Assembly: GCA_036023115.1 (NCBI GenBank)
Contig: JAYKKT010000073.1
Coordinates: 15,442,001 to 15,506,000, forward strand
Source: Brasenia schreberi
Taxonomy: Eukaryota; Streptophyta; Magnoliopsida; Nymphaeales; Cabombaceae
DNA length: 64,000 nt
Direction of reading: 5' to 3'
Part shown: positions 1 to 10,587 of the stretch, in pieces
How positions within the stretch are numbered: position 1 is the first letter of the stretch
Layout of the letters: each line of letters starts with the position of its first letter
Made by a program: the position numbers and the translations under genes
Notes under the pieces: model-generated
Databases searched by the model: none
The model's input: the letters and a program-made list of their open reading frames with translations, nothing else
Told to the model about the DNA's origin: nothing

Positions 1-240
1 TGGTTTGGACATATAGAAAGAAGATCAAAAGAAGAACCTTTAAGAAGGTATGAAAAACTAGATTTTGAAAGTATTAAAAGAGGTAGAGGACGACTACAAA
101 AGTGTTGGAAAGAAACAAAAGAATGATCTAGCTTATTGTGAGTTAACTCCAATATGGCACATGATAGGGCTATGTGAAAACAAAGAATCCATATAGCTGA
201 CCCCGTCTAGTATGGAAAAAGGCTTAGTTGTTGTTGTTGC
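1..240 (+). mobile_element. 3' end of an RTE-type LINE (cut by window edge)
   Basis: The first ~240 bases match the 3' end of the fuller LINE at 10588-13826: the end of the coding region, then a conserved tail (GGCTTAGTTGTTGTTG) ending in TTG repeats instead of poly-A. The copy begins outside the window, so its 5' end and TSD cannot be judged. Confidence 0.85.
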
Positions 241-1580
241 TGACTAGTTGCATGGTCAAAGTGGAACCGGTACTTCGGGGAACTAACCAAACGATCTATG
301 TTGTATGGAATATGTACTTCACACGAAGTAAGAGAAATGAAGTCGTTCAATCGGTGTCATTTCTGCTCCCAATAAAAACACAAATCTTATGGGGTCTTTG
401 TTTTCCAGAGCACCAGAATTCTGTGTCTATTTTTCAAAAAAGTTCATGATGCAATCAAGCCATTGCTCACAAATCTCACATCAACATACATGATTTAACC
501 AAAACCAAGCATGCTTCCTTGCAAAGTGGGCGTTATATCTGTCCTTAGTTGCCATTCTGCTACTTCAGGCAGCTTATTTATTAGGATTTAACTCAATCAG
601 ATAAGATCATGTTTTATTGTTTTCTTTAAAAAGCTTTTGAGGTTTTTTACGGCCTTTCATGGAATGCTCATAATCTAACCTCTCATTTCTCATCATTCCT
701 ATTTGAACGGTACTGAGAATGTTCAAATCACTTTTATCGTGTCTTTAGTTTTACCAATTTTTTATCTAATAACTCCGCATACATTCCATTTCGTTATTGT
801 TCATTTGTACCATTGACTTTTTTTGATAGGTTAATCAGTGATCATCCAACGTTTCATTTCATATCATACATAATAGTTGGTCTAATTGTTGCTTTATAAT
901 ATTTATATTTTATTCATATGAACTAAATGTTATGAGATTTGTTTTGCTCCAAGCTAGTACCTTTGCATATTTGCTTTATTCTTATGCTTAAAACATGGTA
1001 GAAGTTTTGGCCCTAGTGATCCACATTTACAAGAGTAATAACCAATGGTTGCAAGAATGAACTTTGATACCCAACCAGTTCTTTGATGGGATGTAACAAC
1101 TCTAACTTTATAAGGCAATAATTAATGAATGATGACATGAAGATGCAAAAATTAGATCATAAGATTACACCCACAATGCAACCATGATTCAACATTTATC
1201 ATTTTGCAAGGGATCAATACCAAAGTTTGTGATGAATACTTTCTTAGCCATTTTTGTGCATTTCTATGCTTATCAGCAATTTTCACTATGCTTGAAATGC
1301 ACATCCAAGCATGCCAGGAGGGTCGTTAATCAGTGTCGTTTTGGTTCCATATCGGTCTTGGGTCTCTGGTTAAGATCCAATTTGATCAGATGCTTTAGCT
1401 TTCAGGCCGTGATTTTCGGATATCTAGCATTCTAGAATCCGATCTGACCCGATTTCCATTTGACATTTTTTGGCAGCAGGAGTTTCTAAAGATGGTATTG
1501 GACTGTTAACAGGGACCATAAGCGAATGCTAATTACCAACAATTAATCTACTTGCATCTCTTTGTGGTAAATCAAATCTA
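241..1580. other. AT-rich spacer, no gene seen
   Basis: Only short open frames without recognisable domains; no convincing exon, tRNA or repeat structure. Confidence 0.5.
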
Positions 1581-1584
1581 GGGA

Positions 1585-2660
1585 CTAGGAATATAAGACA
1601 CGACCTGAAAACCCAACTTAAACACGACCTGAAAAGTTTCTCATGTAGAAAGTTAGCATGTTTTTAACATGAACAGCACACCCTAAGATGCAGAATTGCC
1701 ACAATATAACACCCAACACGAGAACCCGGCAAATGGCTCGACTTGAAAAGTTCGTGTTCTAAGGTAATACAGACAGAGAATGCTTGTGTGGGGTTCAACC
1801 TGTTTGTGACGAGACACTACTAACATGACACAAAACCATAAATGGGACCACCAGCTATTTTTTTATTCTAGGAGCGGATTTAGACAGCTGCTGTTTAAAA
1901 TTTTAAATCATGTCATGTGAGATGTATGGTGTTTACATAACATCTTAGTGATCTACCTGAATGAACGGCTAAGATGTGATGTATTCCTGGCGTCATATGT
2001 GCAATGATACAACTCCTTGCTCCTCTGGGTCAGGTCAAAGGACACAAAGAGCGTTGTTTGGTAGAGCTGCATTAAATGGAGGACACGAGTTCTTCGAGGA
2101 ATGATTTTGTCTCCTACAGCTTCTTCATTAAGATACAGATTCACTTTTTCACGGGGAGCGTAAAAAACTAGAGGTTGCAAATCGTGTCAGGTCACAACAA
2201 ATCGGGTCAAAAGCAGGTCGATTGTGACGCTCATTTTTCTTGCACCATCTTGAAAACCCAAAGTTGTCATGATCAGATTCGTGTCAACCTGGCCTGACAC
2301 GATTTCGACTCTGTATATAATGAAGCACCTGAAATTGAGATCTCATTCTAATAAGAGTAATGGGTTGTAGTCCTGTGGATGTGTAGGTTGCAAGAAATAT
2401 GCATCTGCTTGTCTAACGCCACAATTTTCAGGTCAAGCACACCCTTTGCCCTAATGTTTGCGTTTGGCGTGGTAAAAACGTCTCGAAGTATCGTGTTATG
2501 GTCGTGTCACATTTAGGTCCGTGTGAAACAACCAAGAAGTTATCAATAGTACTTGTCCACGTGTCATTTTCGGGTCAACACGTTTTGTCACATCCAAACC
2601 CTATTCAGGTCATGTTGACATGTCGTGTGATCGAATCCCATTTTAAACCATTGAAAAAAA
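1585..2660. repeat. ACACG/CGTGT-rich degenerate dispersed repeat
   Basis: Many degenerate copies of short motifs such as ACACGACCTGAAAA, GGTCGTGTCA and CGGGTCAACACG occur on both strands. The same vocabulary recurs at 3305-3780, 36340-36730 and 62540-62890. It looks like decayed members of one non-coding dispersed family; the ends could not be defined. Confidence 0.4.
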
Positions 2661-2854
2661 CGCTTCCATGAATATGGTTGAAGTTTTTAGATTTTCACGC
2701 CGCAGCAAATTTTAGAAATGGGGAGCAAATGAGGCATTTGTTTTGCATTTGCATGCAAAGGGCTGAATATTTTGCTCTGCTGAAATAATTTACCTTACTA
2801 CATTTATTATCGTCCTTCTATTGGCAACTTGTTTTTTGTATCATCAATAACCCG

Positions 2855-3152
2855 TTCATGTAGAGAACCAGCGGTTCTAAACCGTCATCATCTTGGTTTG
2901 CTCGGGACCATGGACAATAACCAAACTCGGATCCTACCCGGTTTCAGTCTCGGATCTGGTTTGGATAAAAAACAAGAACAAAGTATGAGAAAACTTCAAA
3001 AGAAAATAAAAATAATCAAAATCGGCTGTTTAAATCACAGCACTGATCTGGTTCCATAGAGGTTGAACTGTGACCAAACAAGAGTGGTCCATGGTTTGGT
3101 TCCAGTTTGAACCGAGGAGCTAGTTATGAACCGGACATGTCTAGATTCTGCC
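2855..3152. repeat. GGTTC/AACCGG-rich dispersed repeat, copy 1
   Basis: A stretch of degenerate GGTTC, AACCG and TGGTTT motifs ends in GAACCGGACATGTCTAG, a terminus shared in inverted form with the repeats near 22607 and 25815. It is probably a non-autonomous DNA-transposon-like family, but no clean terminal inverted repeat or TSD was found. Confidence 0.4.
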
Positions 3153-3304
3153 GGATCTTTTGTGCGTGTGTGCACGAAAATAATCTTATTGACATATTAA
3201 TGGTTTATCTATTTTGGTAAGCAACAGAAGGCAATTGCCACGGCCAAATGTGTTCTGTCGGTGGCTTTGTCAATTTTGTGTTTGGGGTTGTTTTGTGTCG
3301 ATCA

Positions 3305-3712
3305 TTTGGTGTTCGTGTCGAAAAAAGAGGTAAACATGGGAGTTTTTCTTTTTGTGTCACTAGGTCATACATGAACATGATGTGTGTATTTGGTGTTCGT
3401 GTCGAAAAAAGAGGTAAACATGGGAGTTTTTCTTTCTGTGTCACTAGGTCATACATGAACATGATGTGTGTATTTGGTGTTCGTGTCGAAAAAAGAGGTA
3501 AACATGGGAGTTTTTCTTTTTGTGTCACTAGGTCATACATGAACATGATGTGTGTATTTGGTGTTCCTGTCGAAAAAAGAGGTAAACATGGGAGTTTTTC
3601 TTTCTGTGTCATACATGAACATGATGTGTGTATTTGGTGTTCGTGTCGAAAAAAGAGGTAAACATGGGAGTTTTTCTTTTTGTGTCACTAGGTCATACAT
3701 GAACATGAAGTG
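3305..3712 (+). repeat. 84-bp minisatellite, ~5 units
   Basis: Units begin with TTTGGTGTTCGTGTCG at 3305, 3389, 3473, 3557 and 3633. Period is 84 bp, except the fourth unit, which has lost ACTAGGTC and is 76 bp. Because 84 is divisible by three, frames stay open on both strands and give repetitive proteins of ~135 residues; these are probably not genes. The units derive from the ACACG/CGTGT repeat family. Confidence 0.9.
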
Positions 3713-4039
3713 TGTGCCTCGGGTTTTTCGTGTCCATGTCAGCAATTTCATGTTTCGTGTCATGTTCTTGGTGTGAGAATTCGCAATGATGTTACATAGA
3801 TCGATCCAAGCATTTACTCGATCGATCTCTTCGCTGGTACTTCGGGTTGGAACAAACCAAGATTTTTCTATTACGTTTATATCTTCCTTTCTTTTATTTT
3901 TAAAATTTTTGATAGACAAGCTAGGTTAAACAGACCGGCGTACAAAATGAAGGTCTTGTGTACCGAACTCATACCTTCGATTTGGAAGCCCCTTCTGGCC
4001 GATCCCGTCCCTAGCCAGGAGTGGTGGAACTATTTGTGC

Positions 4040-4370
4040 AAGCCCAGCTAGATATGACCGATTCGATACCGACTTGCCGGTTCAAACGGAACCATGCTAC
4101 CCACGAAAACGATCGAACCGTCCTCAGAGTCATGGTCATCAGAAACTAGCCTGGAACCAGAACCGAAATCAATGGTTCCAAACTACGGTTAACTATATTT
4201 TAAATATATTTTAAAAATTTCTTTGTTAATTTTACCGTTTCAATTAGTGAGGAGTTCAACTCTCCAAGGGTGTGTTGTTTTTTTAGGAAAATTTGAAACC
4301 GTGCCAAAACCGATCTTAGCTTAGTTTCAGGTTCCAAGCAAACCGGAAACGAACATGTCTAAACCCAACT
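4040..4370. repeat. GGTTC/AACCGG-rich dispersed repeat, copy 2
   Basis: Degenerate CCGGTTC and GGAACC motifs from about 4075, ending in AAACCGGAAACGAACATGTCTAA (given here only as a terminus related to copy 1). Confidence 0.35.
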
Positions 4371-5514
4371 TGGATAACATTAGGTATAAGGTTTTGCATA
4401 TATTTCTGTTTTGTTCAAAAAAATTAAGAAATTAGGATTTTTTGTTTCCAACTTGGTAATTGGTAGTAACTCTCTTGGCAAATACGGAACGCTCTTTTAA
4501 CAAACAAGTACTTTCAACATATTTTTTCAATTTGATCTTGTTTTTTCCTTTTTTCCGGTGGAAGTATAAGCGAAATTTGTTAATATGGCATACCTTAGCG
4601 GTCCTCTCTTTCTCTCTCACTCATGAAGAAAATGGGAGAGAGAAAATGTGATCAACAGGCTTTCGAGTAAGAAAAATACAAAAATCCATCAAAAAAAATA
4701 AAAAAAGAGTATTTTATGGACTCTATTCCATATTATATTATAATTTAAATTAGTCAAAAATGGAAACTGGTATGAAAAGACGACAGCAAGTGAGGAGTCA
4801 AACCAGACTTGAAAATTGGGAGAGAAGAAGAGGAGACGAATTAAGAAACCTTTGGAAAAGGAAGAGGAGATGGGAAGAATATCAAGAGAGCTTTACTCAG
4901 TCCTCAGATAATGGCAGTGAGGATGGAAATGGATATCGAGTCTCAGACGAAACAAATGAAAATTACAACTTGAGAGGAGGCGGGGTCTGTACCATCTTTT
5001 GTGCTAAAGATATTAGGGTAAGTGTCTTTGATTCCCACCATCTTTTCTGCAAATATGCTGGCTTCCAAAATGTTTCATGCAACAACAACAACAATTAAAT
5101 CTTTCTCACATTAAATGGAGTTGACTAAGTAGATTTTTTGTTTCGGTAAACTCGATCATGTGCTATGGTGACAATTAACTCAATGTAAGTTACATTCTTC
5201 TTTACCCTTTCAATATTTTTATCATTTTCTTTATTATGTGATAATTTTTAAAATCTATTTTTTATTTTTTTATTGAAACTTTTTTATATTTTTTTAAGCA
5301 TCCAAACTATTTTAAATGATTTTTCTTATTTTATATAATTACGATAAATAACATGTACATATTCACAATAATTACAATAAAATATATACCCTCCTCTCTT
5401 ACATTCCTTGACATGGAAAACAAATGTTTGACAACATCGGTCATTATTGTTGGCAACATACTATGTTGTGTTGTCTACTGTTCTACGTGAACATCAACAA
5501 GTTCACTCGTATTT

Positions 5515-5518
<4 letters not shown>
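4371..5518. other. AT-rich spacer, no gene supported
   Basis: Contains a 112-codon open frame at 4760-5098 (+) with a charged, Arg/Glu-rich start and an Asn-rich end. It has no recognised domain and no sign of flanking exons, so it is not called as a gene. Confidence 0.4.

Positions 5519-5608
<90 letters not shown>
5519..5608. repeat. (TA)n microsatellite
   Basis: About 90 bases of TA dinucleotides with one phase slip near 5573; a shorter TA run follows at about 5657-5673. Confidence 0.97.
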
Positions 5609-5610
<2 letters not shown>

Positions 5611-5673
5611 CTAAATTTAGGAAACCTATTAAAATAGAGAACTACAAAGAACTTATATATATATATATATATA

Positions 5674-6653
5674 TGTTTATATTAGTTGTTTCAAGTTCAT
5701 AAAATATTTATGAGAGTAACTCTTAATCTCTCAATTGAAGCGCTCTATGGTTATACATAACATTTGTTCTCAAAATTATACCTAATCAAAATATAAACTA
5801 AAGCGTTGTATGATAGATACTGCAAACTCTTATTCATGATAAATCATTTATATCAATTAAGATTATTTAGTTGTAAAATTGATTAATTAAATAAAAAAAA
5901 ACTTATCCCTTTATTTTTCTTAAAAAAAAACAACCAACATGTTTTTTTTTATCTACACCATTTACCTTTTCAATCGGACGATTTAAGCATCGATCTCACA
6001 ACTTCTAACAACTCCCACGTCATGTATGCACAAGCCGACTCGTAGAAGTCCTGTTGGGTAGTTTTGTCTTTCTGTGTTCAAAATCTTATATGTTGTACAC
6101 GAGGAGAAGTGATTTTAGAGAGAGAAAGACGGCTCGCTGTCTGTTGTTTTGTCAGGTAGCAGAGCGAGTCTAGTCTGCGAGCCTCTTTCAAAGTTGAAAC
6201 CATTTGCTTAGGGTTTAAGGGTGAGAATGAAACAAATTTAACACACCAAGAATCTCTCTCTCCCCCTTCGAGAAGCCAACAGGACTTAAATGAATGCGAA
6301 GGCCCTTTCTGAACAAAACAGTGGTTTTCGCCAATCTCAAGAAGAAGCACTCGCACCATACTGCCTCTCTTTTCTGCCCAAAAACTTTGCTCCCTCTTTC
6401 CTCCCTTTTCCTTTTCAAAGGAGGGAAATCTGCAGACCAGCAATATCCCTTTCATCGGCACGCATACACGCCCAAATTTGCCTGCTTCTCTTTCCTCTTA
6501 GCTGGTTCTCATCGGTTCCTAATAAGATATCGTCGACTACTCTTTTTAGTAGTTTCCTTTTCAAGCTTAACATATTCAGTAGCGTCCAGACGAAGGGAAT
6601 TCATGAGAAATTATTGTACTTTTGCCTTCTGATTCCCCAAAAGGAGATAAAAA
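5674..6653 (+). promoter_or_regulatory. upstream region and probable 5' UTR of the PLATZ gene
   Basis: AT-rich to about 6060, then richer in C/T and less AT-rich up to the PLATZ start codon, as in plant promoter and leader sequence. No clear TATA box was identified. Open frames here lie on both strands and look like chance. Confidence 0.35.
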
Positions 6654-8334
6654 ATGGTGGATTTCGTACGTAATTCTCTTTCGTTTTCATTTGATAGAAA
6701 AAGTTTGAGATGGAAATTTGAATTGGTATTATGATGGTTTTGATTTGTAAAGGTTGATCCTTTTTTTCTAAATTGAAAACAGGTCGGCTATGCATCTGAG
6801 AATCGATCTCCCGGCCCTGTTTGGTTGGACGCTCTTCTCTCTGAGAAGTTCTTTGTCCCTTGCTCGCTTCATGAATCTGAAAGGAAGAACGAGAAGAACG
6901 TCTTCTGCTTGGATTGCTGCTCCAGCATCTGCCCTCATTGCGTCTCTCTTCATCCATCCCATCGACTCCTTCAGGTTTCCTTTTTCTCCGGCGATAAATC
7001 CGACCATCCAAAACCATCCGTGAAATTCCTGGTTTTCTAACCTTGGGAAATCCCATGTTTTCAACTGCTGCCACTTTCTGAATTTACCTAATAATCATAC
7101 ACTCTTTAGTTTCAATGTGCTCTTAAAGTTCAACTTAAATTTCGTCGACACCAACAAAATTTAGTTCTCTTCGCTACAGATTCGGAGGTACATTTACCAT
7201 GACGTTATTAGGGTTGACGATCTGGAGAATCTGTTTGACTGCGCTTATGTTCAGGTCAGTCTCTCTGCATCAATCATTTTCCTGCAATGTTTTTTGTTAC
7301 TTACTCATTGACAGTGACTACCCCAAATTAATTACTAATTCTTTTACTTGTAATGCTTTTCTTCCCCCGTTGGATTCCTCTAATTAATTGCTAATTTAAA
7401 AGATTAATTCGGATGATGTTTAGGCCTATACCACCAATAGTGCCAAAGTGCTTTTCTTGACGCAGCGCCCTCACTCTCGACCGTCCAGGGGCTCCGGCAA
7501 TGTCTGCGGTACGTGTAGCCGGAGCCTCCAAGAGCCATTCCTCTTTTGCTGTCTGGCATGCAAGGTATATTTTTAAAGCTATTTTCCTCATGAACTTTGG
7601 AAATTTAATTTGTCGAGAGTCGTTGAATAGACTAATTAGAAGGTTTTGATTATATGTTTGTTCTATTTTCGATTTTTTTGGGAAATTAGGAAGTTTTTGA
7701 ATGGTGGGGAGTCATTGAATTCAGAAATTAAAAGGTTTTTATTTATTAGTTTTCTATTGTTGGGGGAATTAGGTAGATTGTAAATGGTACGAGTCGTTGA
7801 ATTAGAGAGTTTTGACTTTATATGTATTGTTCCATTTTTCTTGTGGGGAAATTAGGCAGATTTTAAATGGTGGGAGTCGTTGAATTGGCTAACTATGAAG
7901 TTTTGATTTGTTTGATTGTTCTGTTTTCTGGCTTTTCCGGGAAATTAGGTGGATTGATTTCTGGATTGTGGGAAATCGTTGAACTGACTGAGTAAAGATT
8001 TGATTTATGTGGGGCAAATTAGGTGCACCGTGTGATGAGTAACGAAGGATCTTTAGTGGAGTATCTGCGCGACTGCAAGTATCTGCCTATACAAGAAGGA
8101 TTCAGAGGGGAAGGTGTTGACCTTGATGACGAGCAGAAGACACCGGATTCCGTCCTTGAGTCGCCTGAGTCCTGCCCAACACCGCCGGCATTCGGGTGCT
8201 CAGAGACAGAGTTTGTGAGGAAGAAGAGGACCAGCATCTCCGTTGCCGCGCCGCCTTCGCAAATTTTTTCGCCTGCCACTGATGTGATGAATAACCGCAG
8301 GAAGGGCATCCCTCACAGATCTCCCTTATATTGA
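6654..8334 (+). CDS. PLATZ: PLATZ zinc-binding protein, 5 exons, 243 aa
   Basis: Plant AT-rich-sequence and zinc-binding protein, a plant-only family of nuclear proteins known to bind AT-rich DNA and influence transcription. Exons: 6654-6665, 6783-6974, 7180-7254, 7424-7564, 8023-8334, all joined in phase 0 at GT-AG introns. The product shows the two family zinc motifs exactly: Cys31-x2-His34-x11-Cys46-x2-Cys49-x4-Cys54-x2-Cys57-x3-His61-x2-His64, then Cys121-x2-Cys124-x10-Cys135-x3-Cys139. The segment between them (IRRYIYHDVIRVDDLEN) is also family-typical. The Ser/Pro-rich C-terminal exon carries a basic stretch (RKKRTS). Length matches the usual ~240 residues. Exon 1 encodes only four residues (MVDF) and is the least certain part. 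Intron 4 is built of tandem repeats. No stop or frameshift interrupts the model. Confidence 0.93.
7600..8022 (+). repeat. degenerate ~73-93-bp tandem repeat filling PLATZ intron 4
   Basis: About five units, each containing a GTCGTTGAA-like segment, a T-rich stretch and GGGAAATTAGG. The TTAGG positions are near 7687, 7770, 7853, 7946 and 8020. The last is the actual splice acceptor of exon 5, so the intron appears to have grown by duplicating its own 3' splice region. Confidence 0.75.
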
Positions 8335-8919
8335 TCAGTGCTTTAACCTCTCTTTCCTGCATTTTTTTCTCGTCTCGTGAGAGTTCTAGACGTTCTACTT
8401 GAATTCTTGATTCTTCTGGGGGCTTTCATCCGAATACTCTATCTGCGGCTACTGTTTTCGTTATTTAGATTGTATTTCATGTGAAAATATAGTAGGATGG
8501 TGATGGGGCTGTTAGTGATCAGAGTATATGCTGGAGATGGTGGCCGCGACCGGCCAATTTTGTATAGAACGTTGCTATTATTTGGTGGGATTTATTCCTT
8601 CTTGCTAATTACTGCTTCAATCAGCCGGTGCCCTGTGTTCATTATTATTAACCTTTTCTCCGAGTTCATCGTTCCTCTGAGAGTTGGATTCTCGCACCGA
8701 AAGAAAGATTTCATATCTGCCATGCGTGATTGGCTCAAGTGAGAAGGATTCCATCTCTGGCATGAGTTGGATCCCATAAGCAACACAAATATGCCTGTGA
8801 TATTGGTTTGATCTAATAATGAATGTTGACGTTTGATTTTTTATTCATTTATTAACAAATATGGCATGGAAGGATACGGGCCTCAAGATCACTGTTCCAG
8901 TTTAATTTTAACTGCTGTG
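8335..8919. other. PLATZ 3' flank, no further gene
   Basis: Non-coding sequence expected to hold the PLATZ 3' UTR. Open frames on both strands have no recognisable content. Confidence 0.5.
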
Positions 8920-10587
8920 AAACATAGTATACTATTAAGGTATCACCCTTGCATGGTCGGTCCCAAGCCCGAATAAAAGAGGAGGGTTGCGTTTGACTTT
9001 TGATATCTAGTGTAAAACTTTATCAGACTTATTTATCATGAATTCCACAAATTATGAGTATTACGTTAGAGCGTTCTCTCTTAGCGACGCACAACCTCTA
9101 TGTCTTTGTTTGAATGTAGTATTATAAATCAGTATGGGTAAATAAGTTAGTCCTACTATATTGTCGTTCGAATATAGTAAACAAGTTACAGTTAGGGTCT
9201 CTGTATTTTTAGCATTGGGGGTAAGAAAGCTTTAGATAATAAGATTCACATTGTTACTTTGAATATTGAAACATTGATTAGAGGTTGTAGATAAATGATT
9301 CAAAGAAAGATTCACATTTTATGTTTATAAGAGACAAACTGAGTTGGAGAAAAAAAAAATCTGATTGAGAATACAAGTTTTAAATTATGCTACTCAATAA
9401 AAGAAAAAATTTAAATGGATTTGGTATTATTATAAATAAAGATTTAAAGGAAAGAATAGTGTAGTAGACATACAATGATATAGTGACCAAATTATAATAG
9501 AGAAATTAGTGTTAGAGGCTTTGAATATAGTTTGTGCTTATTCACTCTAAGTAGGATTAGAAGAGAGTATAAAGAAGGTTTTTTGGAAAGAGTTAGATAA
9601 GGAAATTCAAATAATTTCACAAAGGAAAATGATTTGTTTAGAAGGAGACTTAAATGGGCATGTTAGTAAAGCTGAATTAAGATAGCAAAGTATTCATGAA
9701 AACTATGATTTTAGGGATATAAGTGAAGAGCGTAGGGAGATTTTAAATTTTGCAATGACTTTTTTATCTAATACAAATTTCAAAAAACAAGATGAACGTT
9801 TAATTACTTATAAGAGTGGCTTGTCACAAATACAAATTGATTATTTTGTTTATAGGAAAAAAGATAGATCGTGTTGTAATGATTGCACAGTAATTCAAAA
9901 AGAAAGCTTAACTACTCAACATCGACTTTTAATAATGGATTTAGAAGTAAAGAAATGAATGAAGAAGAATAAAGTACATAAAGTTATTCAAACTAGATGG
10001 TGGAACCTCAAATGTGATAAAGAAGATATCTTTAAACATAAAGTTGTTCAATGAGATGCTTGAAATTATGTAGGTATACTTTATGATATGTTGAATAATA
10101 TGGATATATATGAGTGAAGTGACAAAAGATGTGTTAGGTGAATCTAAGGAAGACGTATCGGCAAAAAAAAGCTTGGTGGTGGAATGAAGTGATGCAAGAT
10201 ATAGTAAAGAAGACATGTTACATATTGCATTATGCGAAGAAGACTAGTGAAACTTTGGAGGCTTATAAGAAAGCAAAGAAAGAAGTGGAAAAAAATTCAT
10301 TAGTAAAGCAAAAGCCAAAATTTGAGAGTATTTATATAAAAAAAATTAACTCAAAAGAAAGTAAAAGAGATATTTTTAGGATACCTAAGGCTAGAGATAA
10401 GAAAACTAAAGATCTTACTTTTGTTAGATGCATCAAAGATGATGATGAGAAGATTCTATTGGCAAACGATGATATGAAAAATAGATTAAAATTTGTTTTT
10501 ATAAGCTTTTTAAGTTTATGAGAGTTAGCCAAATCAAAAAATTATATAAACTATAATTTTTATCGACATATTCAAGAATAAAGTCAA

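Noticed and set aside
3205..3919. Long repetitive open frames on both strands
   Set aside because: They are produced by the 84-bp minisatellite, whose period is divisible by three; no independent coding evidence.
4760..5098. 112-codon open frame with charged N-terminal part
   Set aside because: No domain recognised, ends in an Asn run from a CAACAA repeat, no partner exons seen.
6078..6673. Overlapping open frames on both strands upstream of the PLATZ start
   Set aside because: They lie in the probable leader/promoter region and show no family features.
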